Origin: Clostridia bacterium
GTDB lineage: Bacteria; Bacillota; Clostridia; Lachnospirales; Anaerotignaceae
Assembly (NCBI GenBank): GCA_022651385.1
Contig: JALCQR010000003.1
Coordinates: 182,967 to 246,966 of the forward strand
Direction of reading: 5' to 3'
DNA length: 64,000 nucleotides
This document shows positions 1-8,348 of the stretch, piece after piece; within the stretch, counting starts at the first letter, position 1, and each line of letters begins with the position of its first letter. The notes beneath the pieces were generated by a model. It was not told the DNA's origin, made no database searches, and saw only the letters and a program-made list of their open reading frames with translations. Made by a program: the position numbers and the translations under genes.

Positions 1-96
1 TGTTAAGAAAAATTTTCTAAACAGAGAAGCGATCAAAATCAATGTAAAACTCAATTGATTAAAATATTATTTACAGTGTTTTAAAAACACTCGATA

Positions 97-1116
97 TTAG
101 GCATTATCAACCTCATACATATGACTGATAAGCTCGAGGATTTTAGTTGAATATCCCCACTCATTGTCATACCATGCAATAAGCTTTACAAAAGTATCAT
201 CAAGCATTATTCCGGCTTTTTCATCAAATATACATGTATGCGGCTCGCCTATCATATCAGATGAAACAACTTCATCTTGAGTGAAAGCAATTATACCCTT
301 CATATAAGTTTCAGACGCTTCCCTGATAGCCTTGCAAATTTCCTCATAATTTGTAGATTTTTTAAGTCTGCAAGTAAGGTCCACAACCGATACATCATTT
401 GAAGGCACTCTGAAAGACATGCCCGTTATTTTGCCCTTAAGCTCAGGGATTACCTCTGCGCAGGCTTTGGCAGCACCTGTAGTTGAAGGTATAATGTTTC
501 CGAAAACAGAACGTCCTGTTCTTCTGTCACGTCCTGCTCTGGCATCAACTGCTTTCTGTTTTGCCGTAGCAGAATGAATTGTAGACATAAGAGCCTGTTC
601 AATGCCGAACTTATCCTGAATAACTTTTGTAAGAGGAGCAAGGCAGTTTGTTGTGCAAGAAGCATTTGAAACAACTTTATATTCTTTTTTGTAATCCATA
701 TGATTTACGCCCATAACAAATGTAGGTGTTACACTGTCTTTTGATGGAGCTGAAATTATTACTTTTTTGGCACCGCCCACAAAATGCGCCTGTGCCTTTT
801 CTGCTGTTCTGTATACTCCTGTTGATTCTATTATGTATTCTGCGCCGCAGCTTTTCCAATCAATTTTGGTAGCGTCGCTTTCTGAAAATACTTTTATTTT
901 CTTTCCGTTTGCAATTATAACCCCGTCTCCCGGCTCAATTTCTCCTGTATATCTGCCGAAAACAGAGTCATATTTAATCATGTAAACCATATCGTCCGTA
1001 TCTGCATTTCTGAGGTTGATACCGCAAAGTTCGAACTTATCAGGGTTATTCATTATTATCCTGAATACAACTCTGCCTATCCTTCCGAAACCATTGATAC
1101 CGATTTTTATTGACAT
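97..1116 (-). CDS. gap: Glyceraldehyde-3-phosphate dehydrogenase (type I)
   Basis: Cytosolic glycolytic enzyme that oxidises glyceraldehyde-3-phosphate with NAD and phosphate to 1,3-bisphosphoglycerate. At 339 residues it has the family's usual length. The NAD-binding motif GFGRIG is at residues 9-14 and the catalytic cysteine is C154 in SNASCTTNCLAP. The conserved C-terminal WYDNEWGYS is also present. The ATG follows a GGGAAG ribosome binding site, and a consensus promoter lies just upstream. It stands alone here; the rest of lower glycolysis (pgk, tpiA, gpmI, eno) is a separate operon about 42 kb away in this window. Identification is secure. Confidence 0.97.
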   Translation of the reverse strand: MSIKIGINGFGRIGRVVFRIIMNNPDKFELCGINLRNADTDDMVYMIKYDSVFGRYTGEIEPGDGVIIANGKKIKVFSESDATKIDWKSCGAEYIIESTGVYRTAEKAQAHFVGGAKKVIISAPSKDSVTPTFVMGVNHMDYKKEYKVVSNASCTTNCLAPLTKVIQDKFGIEQALMSTIHSATAKQKAVDARAGRDRRTGRSVFGNIIPSTTGAAKACAEVIPELKGKITGMSFRVPSNDVSVVDLTCRLKKSTNYEEICKAIREASETYMKGIIAFTQDEVVSSDMIGEPHTCIFDEKAGIMLDDTFVKLIAWYDNEWGYSTKILELISHMYEVDNA

Positions 1117-1168
1117 CTTGTATACTTCCCTTCTGCGTAATAATTTTACTGTATTTGTTTACAATTTT

Positions 1169-1197
1169 AATATAACCAAAATTGTAATATATGTCAA
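1169..1197 (-). promoter_or_regulatory. Sigma-A-type promoter of gap
   Basis: On the minus strand TTGACA (1197-1192) and TATATT (1174-1169) are separated by exactly 17 bases, about 55 bases upstream of the gap start codon. This is a near-consensus housekeeping promoter. Confidence 0.75.
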
Positions 1198-1612
1198 TAA
1201 GTTTAACGTTTTTTAATGCTATTTATTTAAAATGACAGATTTAATATTTTATGTGTAAATTTAAGTATGTTAATTAATTTTCTTTTTTAATTTTATGTAC
1301 ATTTTTATTATAAATATTAAAAAAATACCATATTGATTTTGTATTATGTGCATAATAAATAAAACAATAGTATTAAATTACAGCAAAATACTGCTATATG
1401 CTTTTCGTATTTCACATTACTCTGCAACAAATTTAACACTAAAAAATTTTAAACAATATAATTTTAAATACAAAACAAAAATTTAGTACAAAAACAAATA
1501 GTAATTTTATTACTGTTAGTTTAGTTCAACAGTAATAGCAATACAATAAAAAACGTTGATAAATCACCGAATCTATAATTCTATAAAATAAAACGTATAT
1601 ACATGGCGTTTT
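1198..1612. other. AT-rich intergenic stretch without a gene
   Basis: About 415 bases of very AT-rich sequence between the gap promoter and the 3' end of the UPF0291 gene. I see no ORF with a ribosome binding site on either strand and no clear RNA fold or repeat. Confidence 0.6.
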
Positions 1613-1641
1613 TGTATACAACACTATAAGCATGTTGTATT
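1613..1641 (-). terminator. Weak hairpin after the UPF0291 gene
   Basis: TACAACA and TGTTGTA arms pair around a 9-base loop immediately after, and touching, the stop codon of the minus-strand gene. A short A/T-rich tail follows. It is plausible as a weak terminator. Confidence 0.35.
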
Positions 1642-1846
1642 ATTTCTTTTTTAACGGACGTTTGTTTCCGTTTTCGTCCATTATAAATGTATTATCAAGC
1701 TGAGATTTGAAATTTTTTCTGAATTCTGCAATAAATTCCTTTCTCAAAACATCTCTTTCTTTTATTTCCTCAGGCGTAAGTCCCTCAATTTTGGCTTTAT
1801 GGGCAAGAAAATTTATTCTTTTGTTTCTCTCTGTCATTTCTTCCAT
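1640..1846 (-). CDS. UPF0291 (DUF896) family small protein
   Basis: A 68-residue basic cytosolic protein resembling the DUF896/UPF0291 family (Bacillus YnzC type). Those are small two-helix proteins of unknown function, associated with SOS or sporulation genes in some Firmicutes. Visible family features are the N-terminal R-I-N-x-L-A-x-K-A-K helix, then LTPEEIKERDVLRKEF, and the DENGNKR segment near the end. I chose the ATG at 1846 because GGAGG lies 6 bases upstream; a longer reading frame extends upstream without a site. It is divergent from the next small gene. Function unknown. Confidence 0.8.
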   Translation of the reverse strand: MEEMTERNKRINFLAHKAKIEGLTPEEIKERDVLRKEFIAEFRKNFKSQLDNTFIMDENGNKRPLKKK

Positions 1847-1927
1847 TATATCCTCCAAACTATTAATCAAATTTCGTAGACATTTCAATATATATATAGT
1901 AAAATCAAATAAAAGGGGGTGTTTCAT

Positions 1928-2227
1928 ATGCCTACAATAGGTATATTTTATTGTATAGTATTATTATTTTTAATTATAAGTGTGAGCAAAAAGAAAAATC
2001 AGATAAATCAATCCCAAAAAACTCACACTAATCAGTCGTATAATCAAAAAACTCAGCAGTACAGTAATCCTTATCAATCTTATAGCAGACAAAGACATTT
2101 AAGTGAAAAAGATATTTTTAAATCACCTAAAAAATCATTTCATATTTTTAACAGAAATCATGAAATTGACTGTGGTCTTGATGAACGAATATTTGGGCCC
2201 AGAAATCAGCATAAAGACGTATTTTAA
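1928..2227 (+). CDS. Small protein with N-terminal membrane segment, unknown function
   Basis: A 99-residue protein I do not recognise. Residues 1-18 are a hydrophobic segment (IGIFYCIVLLFLIISVS). A Gln/Asn/Ser/Tyr-rich stretch follows at about 22-55, then a polar tail containing FKSPKKSFHIFNRNHEIDCGLDE. It looks like a single-pass membrane-anchored protein with its tail on one face. The ATG at 1928 follows AAAGGGGGTG at good spacing; an in-frame GTG at 1919 overlaps that site and is rejected. It is convergent with lepB and shares a terminator hairpin with it. Confidence 0.6.
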   Translation: MPTIGIFYCIVLLFLIISVSKKKNQINQSQKTHTNQSYNQKTQQYSNPYQSYSRQRHLSEKDIFKSPKKSFHIFNRNHEIDCGLDERIFGPRNQHKDVF

Positions 2228-2231
2228 TCTA

Positions 2232-2266
2232 AAATGTGCCCTGTTTTTTATACAGGACACATTATT
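2232..2266. terminator. Bidirectional terminator between convergent genes
   Basis: An ATGTGCCCTG arm pairs with CAGGACACAT across a T-rich loop, with one bulge, and is followed by TATTTTATTT. It sits between the plus-strand small gene and the minus-strand signal peptidase gene. Confidence 0.7.
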
Positions 2267-2809
2267 TTATTTCAGTATTTCAAAGCCTTTAAAATATTTA
2301 AAATATACTTTTCCGAGTATTTTGTCTCTTTTTACAAATTTATTTACCCAAAAACGTGAATCGAGGGAATTGTTTCTGTTGTCCCCCATCATAAAGTAGC
2401 AGCCTTCAGGTACCTGATACGGCCCGAAATCCCCAACGGCTTTTTCTTTTATATAGCTGTCGTCAAGAGGTGTATCGCTTCCGTTTATATAAACTTCTCC
2501 ATCGTTTACTTCAACGGTTTCTCCCGGAAGTCCTATTACCCTTTTTACGTATAAAGTCGATTCATCATCAGGATATTTGAAAACAACTATATCCCCTCTT
2601 TTGGGGTTTGAAAAATAATATGTCAGTCTAAGTGCTACAATTCTGTCATGAGGCATTATTGTATTTTCCATTGAACCTGTCGGAACCGTGGCGTTTACTA
2701 TAACAAAATTGTTTATAGCCAACGCTATCAAAATCGCAAATACAATGGTTTTTACCCAGCTTAAAATTTCAGAACCAGCGCTTTTGTTCTCTTTGTCTTC
2801 ATTACTCAT
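2267..2809 (-). CDS. lepB: Signal peptidase I
   Basis: Membrane-bound serine protease that removes signal peptides from Sec-exported proteins. The 180-residue form with a single N-terminal membrane segment (about residues 19-40) is typical of Gram-positive bacteria. The nucleophile is S46 in the motif GSMENTI, and the general base is K89 in STLYVKRVIGLPGE. The conserved GDNRNNSLDSRFW box lies near the C-terminus. It is the last gene of a minus-strand run and starts 17 bases after the YvlB-like gene. Identification is secure. Confidence 0.95.
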   Translation of the reverse strand: MSNEDKENKSAGSEILSWVKTIVFAILIALAINNFVIVNATVPTGSMENTIMPHDRIVALRLTYYFSNPKRGDIVVFKYPDDESTLYVKRVIGLPGETVEVNDGEVYINGSDTPLDDSYIKEKAVGDFGPYQVPEGCYFMMGDNRNNSLDSRFWVNKFVKRDKILGKVYFKYFKGFEILK

Positions 2810-2826
2810 TATTATGTCTCCGGATG

Positions 2827-3285
2827 TCAGTCTTTTTTATTGTCACTATTATCACTATTGCCATTATTATTATCACTATTTTCTTTATTTTCGGTATCTT
2901 TTTTCTGTTCATTGCCTGAAAGCGGCATTATTGTAACATCCTGCTCAAAATCGTCGTCATTTAAATCATCTTTTTTTTCTTTTTTCATGTCTTCATATGA
3001 TTTTTTTAATGCCTCGGCTTTTTCTCTAACAGCATCGGAAGCCTTTTTTACAGCAGGCTTTGCGTCATCAGCAACTTTTTTAACAGCAGGTTTTGCGTCA
3101 TCTATAAATTTTTCTGTTTTTTCGGCAGCGTTTTTGGCAATTTCGCTTGCTTTTGAAAAAACATTTGAAAATTTCTTTTCAGTATCAGTAAAACCGTTTA
3201 CAGCTTTTAAAAGCCTTTCGGCTTCATCTACATTTATTATTCCTTTTTCCACCATTGATAATATTGCAAGTCTTTCTTCTTTCAT
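2827..3285 (-). CDS. YvlB/SHOCT-like N-terminal domain protein with Lys/Ala-rich helical repeats
   Basis: A 152-residue protein. The N-terminus (about residues 1-30, ERLAILSMVEKGIINVDEAE) matches the short helical module seen at the start of YvlB-type proteins, which are envelope-stress-associated in Bacillus. The middle contains a near-perfect internal repeat of KPAVKKVADDA / KPAVKKASDA, followed by a helical KAEALKKSYEDMKKEKK segment. The C-terminal 30 residues are Asn/Asp/Ser-rich and probably disordered. There is no signal peptide. The ATG at 3285 has GGAGG 9 bases upstream; an extended upstream start is rejected. A regulatory or envelope role is inference only. Confidence 0.6.
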   Translation of the reverse strand: MKEERLAILSMVEKGIINVDEAERLLKAVNGFTDTEKKFSNVFSKASEIAKNAAEKTEKFIDDAKPAVKKVADDAKPAVKKASDAVREKAEALKKSYEDMKKEKKDDLNDDDFEQDVTIMPLSGNEQKKDTENKENSDNNNGNSDNSDNKKD

Positions 3286-3313
3286 TAATGACTGCCTCCT
3301 TTTATTTTTAAAC

Positions 3314-4141
3314 TCACAGTTTTCGGCCAAATATTGCCTGCATAACAGTGATTATTATTGTTTCAAAATCCATGCGCATTTTTAACTTGAAAATCAGTAA
3401 AACTACCAAAACAAACGCAAGAAGTACAAAAAGCGCTCTGTTCCTAAGAAGTTTTTTTATCCTCCTTTTTTTTCTTTCATGATTTGAAAAATTATTTAAA
3501 ACATATATTCCGCCAAGCACACCGTTTTTAACACTAAATTTAAAATTTTTTTCATTCTTAAACAGATAAAAATAAAGTTTATCAGCATAAAATTTGTACT
3601 CTGCGCCGTTATTCACTCCTCTAATAGCAGAAGATGAGAAAAAGTTCAATTTCTTTTTAACAGGCGTGCATTTTATTATTATAAATGTCCCTTTTTCAGA
3701 AAAATATTTATCAAATGCCGTCATTAATATGCTATTCATTAAAAGTGCGGCTACCACAGATATTAATAAAACAGCTGAAGATAGCAGTTTTTCATTTAAG
3801 CCAAAATTCAAATATCCGTTGTTGAAGCACTGATAGAAAAAATACATTGAAATTATGAGCATCAGAATAAAAAATATAAATTTGAATCCATGTTTTTTAT
3901 CTCTGACATTCACATTCCACATTGCGTATCCGCTTAGAGAATATATGATTAAAAACATCATTGCTATGCCTATGAGAACAACAAGGCCGTTAATTGTAAT
4001 ATCAGATGATGAAAAATAAACCATTCCAAGCAGCGGCACCGACCAAAGCCAGAGCAATAGATTTTTCCACCTGCCTGTATATACAGCCCTTATAAGACCG
4101 TAAATTACCGCTGATACAGATGCCAACCCAATTAAAAACAT
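3314..4141 (-). CDS. Polytopic membrane protein, unknown function
   Basis: A 275-residue protein of unrecognised family. Hydrophobic segments lie at about residues 1-18, 28-45, 51-72, 85-104, 117-138 and 237-254. A soluble basic region at about 145-235 is rich in Lys, Phe and Asn and includes the cluster NHERKKRRIKKLLRNR just before the last membrane segment. It lies between a radical SAM gene and the YvlB-like gene, 23 bases downstream of the former, and is probably cotranscribed. No catalytic motif is visible. Confidence 0.6.
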   Translation of the reverse strand: MFLIGLASVSAVIYGLIRAVYTGRWKNLLLWLWSVPLLGMVYFSSSDITINGLVVLIGIAMMFLIIYSLSGYAMWNVNVRDKKHGFKFIFFILMLIISMYFFYQCFNNGYLNFGLNEKLLSSAVLLISVVAALLMNSILMTAFDKYFSEKGTFIIIKCTPVKKKLNFFSSSAIRGVNNGAEYKFYADKLYFYLFKNEKNFKFSVKNGVLGGIYVLNNFSNHERKKRRIKKLLRNRALFVLLAFVLVVLLIFKLKMRMDFETIIITVMQAIFGRKL

Positions 4142-4164
4142 TTTTTCCTCCCTGACAAATTTAA

Positions 4165-5037
4165 TCAGATACCTCTGAACATTTCAGGTTTGAATCTGCC
4201 TGCTTTCTTAGCCTTTTCTATCTGAGCAAGCATTATGTCTTTATCTTTGTTAAAAGTACCCCTGAGAGGAACATAATTTGATGCGTGGTTTGCACGGAAA
4301 ACCGTACCCTCCGAGTCAACATTTTTTATAAATACTTCCAATTCCTGAAGCACCTCTACAGGACCGAGAAGCTCAAACTTTCCGGCTTTATAATCATCAT
4401 AAAGCTCTGTTCCCGGCTCAACTATAAGAGTAAGAAAACCCAAATACTCAGGTTTAATTTCAGAAATCAGCTTTGCCGAATTTATTGCATGTTCATAAAC
4501 TCTCTCTTTTCCGCCAAGACCGGAAATAAGTGTTATTGAAACAAGCATGCCGGCTTTTTTTAGTTTTTTGCCGGCCTTTATAATTTCGGCTGCTGTAACT
4601 CCTTTTTTTACATCAGCAAGCACTTTGTCGTCTCCGCTTTCGGCCCCCATGTATATCATGTCAAGACCTGCTTTTTTAAGCTGAGCCAACTCCTCGTCTG
4701 TTTTTAAATTAACATCAGCCGGAGCACCATACGCGGAGATACGCTCACATTCAGGAAAAATAGCATGTATTTTATCTATTATATAAAGCAAGTCCTTTGT
4801 TTTGACTATAAGAGCGTCTCCGTCAGCCAAAAAAAGTCTTCTTACATGATAATCTTTATAGTATTCCCTCGCCATTTCAAGGTCTTCAACCACTTCGTCA
4901 AGTTTGCGTATCCTGAATTTTTTGTCTTTAAACATATTGCAGAATGTGCATTTATTTCTCGCACATCCAATTGTAAGCTGTATAATAAGACTTCCGGCTT
5001 CACTTGGAGGTCTGTATACCGTTCCTTCATATCTCAT
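4165..5037 (-). CDS. Radical SAM protein with a CX4CX2C cluster motif
   Basis: A 290-residue stand-alone radical SAM enzyme of unassigned reaction. The cysteines expected to bind the 4Fe-4S cluster are C25, C30 and C33 (GCARNKCTFC). The first spacing is four residues rather than the usual three, as I recall for a subgroup with a CxxN(K/R)CTxC signature. GAPADVN and MGAESGDDKVL fit the SAM-binding strands of the barrel. There is no B12-binding or SPASM extension. The start follows AAAGGAAA, and the gene heads the run ending in lepB. The substrate cannot be told from sequence. Confidence 0.8.
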   Translation of the reverse strand: MRYEGTVYRPPSEAGSLIIQLTIGCARNKCTFCNMFKDKKFRIRKLDEVVEDLEMAREYYKDYHVRRLFLADGDALIVKTKDLLYIIDKIHAIFPECERISAYGAPADVNLKTDEELAQLKKAGLDMIYMGAESGDDKVLADVKKGVTAAEIIKAGKKLKKAGMLVSITLISGLGGKERVYEHAINSAKLISEIKPEYLGFLTLIVEPGTELYDDYKAGKFELLGPVEVLQELEVFIKNVDSEGTVFRANHASNYVPLRGTFNKDKDIMLAQIEKAKKAGRFKPEMFRGI

Positions 5038-5146
5038 TTTTTGTTTCCTTTCTTGTTTTTTATATTATTATAAATATATACAAAGATTTAATCAACAAGA
5101 ATTTTACAAAGACATTAAGGCTTATTTCAATTCTTTGTGATATTGC

Positions 5147-7486
5147 TTAGTATTCAGCATATATTCTGTATACTTTTCCCTCATAAAATCTAAATTCCAG
5201 TTTATAATCACAGCCGTCATAATACCAGCCTGAATATAAATCTTTTATAGTATAGTCTCTGTCATTTCCGTTTATCCTTATTACAAGTTTTTTGTCACTG
5301 TTGTCCTCATCAATTAAATCATATGTTGACTCGTAATTATTGCCTATAATAGAAATTTTATTATTTTGAATATTAGACACAGTTCCTTTTACAGACTTAA
5401 GTTCAGCAGATATTATAATTGCCTTGTCATCTTTGGTCTTTACAACTGCTTTAAAAACTTCTCCGTTTGCCGCCCTTCTATAAAAATCGTATGCAGCAGC
5501 ACTTTCTCCGTCAATTGTAATTTCAGCCGAGCTTCCATATGAAATGTCATTTCCGTCAACTTCAAAATCAGAGGACGTAATATTCTCAAGCGTACCGGAA
5601 TATGAGTTATAATCACTGTCGTCATATATAATTATTCTTTTTACCTCATCGCCGCTAATCTCAAGTTTAACTTCCGTCTTATCCGGAATATACATATCTT
5701 CAAGAGTTGAAAGGTCGTCATCAGAGCTGTCGTCTGTATAATCAATGTCAACATCACTTCTCATGTAATATTTTATTGTTTTTCCTGATTCAGTAGTTAT
5801 AGTTATGTAATCATCGGTCAGTTTTGATATAACGCCTGCGGTGTCGTCATCAAGTTCAGCCTCTATTTTTGTAACTTTCCCTTTGCTGTTAAGATAAATT
5901 TTAAGTGAAAGAGTATCGCCTCTGTCAACAAGGCTTTCCAATTTGCCCAACGAAGACACATCATCCTGATAAATTACATAAGGTGTACCTGCCAACTGAT
6001 ACGCTTTTGATGTCCCGTCCGGAAAAGCAAGTGATACTTTTTCGTCTGATATTTTTTTTGATGAACCGCTTACACTTCCCCCATCTGTAGGAATATCGGC
6101 GTCAAGCTCAGTTACTTCAACGCTGTCATTAAGCTTTGCCGTAATCTCGATTTCATCATATTTGTCAAGGTAGTCACTTAAATCGGAATATTTTGCCGAT
6201 TCACCCTCAAATTTCATTTCATAATTATATGCAAAATCAAAATCTTTTTCGTAACTGCTATAGCATTTTACTGATATGCCGTATTTGTCAATATCTGTAA
6301 GTGTGCCCTTTACCGTATCTTTATCACCTTTAACAACAACAGAATCGGCCATTCCGCTTTTAAGCCCAACTGTAACATTAAGTGTGTTGCCGTTTTCTAT
6401 GCTTCTCAGCACCTCCCGTACACTTGAAAGTTTGCCGTTAAAAGTTATTACAGCATTTGAATTAAGATTATATATATCGGTCGCACCTGAAGAAAGGTCA
6501 ACAACAATGTTTGAAGATGAAATATTATTTATTGTGCCTTTAACCTCACCTGCAGAATTTTGAGCTGAATTGCTGTTTAACATTGATACTCTTATAATCT
6601 CGCTGTCATCATACGTGATATTAACTTTATCTCCAGTTGTAATATCCATAAAGTCGGCGCTGCTGCCGTTATAGGTTGTGGCTGTGCTGCTGCCGCCTTT
6701 AAATGTTTTAATATTTCCGTTTGAGTCTTTAACCTTTAAGCTTTTGTTGTCACCGTCAATTTCAGTTTCAGTAACTGTACCTTCAAATGTACTTGTAGCA
6801 ACAGAATCGGCCCCGCCGTTTATTACCGAATATGTTTTAAACACAACAACGGCCATCTCTGCCCTGTTTATGTATGCCGAAGGATTAAAGTTTGCGTTGT
6901 TGTCACCTACTAAAATATTAAGTTTAGACAGCAGATTAACATATTTTTTTGCGTCGTCGCTTATTAAATTATCATCATTGAATGTTACACTGCTGCCGCT
7001 GCCCGTGTCATAGACTTTAGAGAGAGCCTTACCGAAAATCACAGCCACACCCTCTCTTGTGGCATATACACTGTTATTATTTTTATCCACATATCCTGAC
7101 AATTCAGATATAGAAACCAGTTTGTTTTCAAGTGCGTAAGCCGTCGACTCGTATGCCCATAACGGTACATCATACCCCATTAAAACAGTAGCCCATTTTT
7201 CAGTAACAGCCTTTGACTTTACAGCTTTTTTTTCTTTTAGAAGAATATTGTATGCAAGCTGAATAGTTTCAAAGTATGTAACTTTATCTCTTGCTCTGAA
7301 AAGATTTGTGCCATCGCCGTTATCCTCGCCTATCATAAGCCCAAGGTCCGCAACTTCGGCTATGTACGTCTTTGCGCCTTCCCAAGGCACATTGTTTTCG
7401 TCAGAAAAACGCACTGAAGCCAAAGAAGATGAAGCAGTGGCAATAATAATCGCTGCCGCAATAACCAGTGTTGCTTTCTTCTTCAT
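5147..7486 (-). CDS. S-layer homology (SLH) domain surface protein with repeated beta-rich modules
   Basis: A 779-residue exported protein. A signal peptide (MKKKATLVIAAAIIIATASSS) is followed by about three SLH domains within residues 25-220. The first has WEGAKTYIAEVADLGLM and the last has FNPSAYINRAEMAVVVFKTY; these anchor proteins to secondary cell-wall polymer. The remainder is built of repeated modules of about 70-80 residues with the pattern KGTLxxI...I.V...Y....L..GD.V, rich in Asp and Ser. I chose the ATG at 7486 because AAGGAGG is 7 bases upstream; the longer frame has none. It is probably a cell-surface structural protein. Ligand and role are unknown. Confidence 0.85.
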   Translation of the reverse strand: MKKKATLVIAAAIIIATASSSLASVRFSDENNVPWEGAKTYIAEVADLGLMIGEDNGDGTNLFRARDKVTYFETIQLAYNILLKEKKAVKSKAVTEKWATVLMGYDVPLWAYESTAYALENKLVSISELSGYVDKNNNSVYATREGVAVIFGKALSKVYDTGSGSSVTFNDDNLISDDAKKYVNLLSKLNILVGDNNANFNPSAYINRAEMAVVVFKTYSVINGGADSVATSTFEGTVTETEIDGDNKSLKVKDSNGNIKTFKGGSSTATTYNGSSADFMDITTGDKVNITYDDSEIIRVSMLNSNSAQNSAGEVKGTINNISSSNIVVDLSSGATDIYNLNSNAVITFNGKLSSVREVLRSIENGNTLNVTVGLKSGMADSVVVKGDKDTVKGTLTDIDKYGISVKCYSSYEKDFDFAYNYEMKFEGESAKYSDLSDYLDKYDEIEITAKLNDSVEVTELDADIPTDGGSVSGSSKKISDEKVSLAFPDGTSKAYQLAGTPYVIYQDDVSSLGKLESLVDRGDTLSLKIYLNSKGKVTKIEAELDDDTAGVISKLTDDYITITTESGKTIKYYMRSDVDIDYTDDSSDDDLSTLEDMYIPDKTEVKLEISGDEVKRIIIYDDSDYNSYSGTLENITSSDFEVDGNDISYGSSAEITIDGESAAAYDFYRRAANGEVFKAVVKTKDDKAIIISAELKSVKGTVSNIQNNKISIIGNNYESTYDLIDEDNSDKKLVIRINGNDRDYTIKDLYSGWYYDGCDYKLEFRFYEGKVYRIYAEY

Positions 7487-7678
7487 TCGATTACCTCCTT
7501 TTCCTCTTGAATATTGTAACATAATCTTACAAGACTTCATACCAATTACGCCAAAATTTACAAAAATGTAATAAAAAGGACAAAAACAAAGTAAAAAAGT
7601 ATATGCAGCGTTTTTTTCAGAATACAATAACAAAAAATATAAACAATTTATAAATTTACAAACTCCAAAAAACAGTAA

Positions 7679-7840
7679 TTACCACATGTCATTTCCCATG
7701 TCTTCAATAGCATCTCCGGCTTTTTCAGCCATTCTTCTGCCTTTTTTTACCATGTGTCTTTTCATAGACGGATCCATATACATAAGCCCAGCAATCATAA
7801 GAGCAGAGCCTATAATCATACCGGAAGCAAATCTTTTCAT
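7679..7840 (-). CDS. Small YtxH-like membrane-anchored protein
   Basis: A 53-residue ORF: a hydrophobic N-terminal segment (about residues 5-22, SGMIIGSALMIAGLMYM) followed by a basic, Met-rich amphipathic helix (MKRHMVKKGRRMAEKAGDAIE). The layout resembles YtxH/YtxG-type small general-stress proteins, but the match is too short to assign. GGAGG lies 8 bases before the ATG. It lies in its own transcription unit between the SLH gene and the divergent serine T-box. Confidence 0.65.
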   Translation of the reverse strand: MKRFASGMIIGSALMIAGLMYMDPSMKRHMVKKGRRMAEKAGDAIEDMGNDMW

Positions 7841-7997
7841 AAATTTTTACCTCCTTCTTTTTTCAACAAAAATCACTTAAAAAAAAGCGCTGCATATAAT
7901 GTTATTATCACTTTCAAATACTTAATTTATCCCGTTAAAATAAGCCAGAAATTTGAACAAGTTAAAAAAAATATATAAAAAAATTTTAAAAATACTC

Positions 7998-8025
7998 TTG
8001 CATTATTGATTTTGTGTGCTATAAT
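7998..8025 (+). promoter_or_regulatory. Promoter of the serC-serA operon
   Basis: TTGCAT (7998-8003) and TATAAT (8020-8025) are separated by 16 bases. They are placed so that transcription starts about 8032, just before the T-box leader. Confidence 0.7.
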
Positions 8026-8031
8026 CGTTTT

Positions 8032-8287
8032 ATCATTCAATTTTGAAAAGACAAATGTATACGACAAAATGACAATGACAAAAACTAAGCCTTTGAGACT
8101 GTTAAGAGAGACAGCGGTTGGTGTGAGCTGTTCAGCGTAGATGGTGTTCCATTTTTGTAGTCGCCGGTGATAAATCGGAAGGGAAAGCCCTTTAAAGCTT
8201 AAATGAGCGGCTTTTATTTTAAAAGCAATTCGGGTGGCACCACGGTTATTTCGTCCCAGATTATTATTATCTGGGGCGTTTTTTTAT
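8032..8287 (+). ncRNA. T-box leader, serine (UCC specifier)
   Basis: A tRNA-sensing riboswitch that lets transcription into serC-serA proceed when uncharged tRNA-Ser binds. Stem I carries AAGAGAG (8104-8110) and GGTTGGTGTGAGC. The antiterminator T-box GGGTGGCACCACGG lies at about 8232-8245. The terminator pairs CGTCCCAGAT with ATCTGGGGCG before a T-run (8252-8287). Aligning stem I with the leucine and threonine T-boxes elsewhere in this window places TCC (8148-8150, followed by a purine) in the specifier position, a serine codon that fits the downstream genes. The exact 5' end is inferred from the promoter. Confidence 0.9.
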
Positions 8288-8348
8288 ATCTAAAAATTTT
8301 TAGAGTAGTTGAAGTTAAGCAAATTAAATTTCAAGGAGGAAATAATTT

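Noticed and set aside
2840-3385. 181-residue ORF opposite the YvlB-like gene
   Set aside because: Ser/Phe/Leu-biased translation of the complementary strand of a Lys/Glu/Ala-rich gene; no ribosome binding site.
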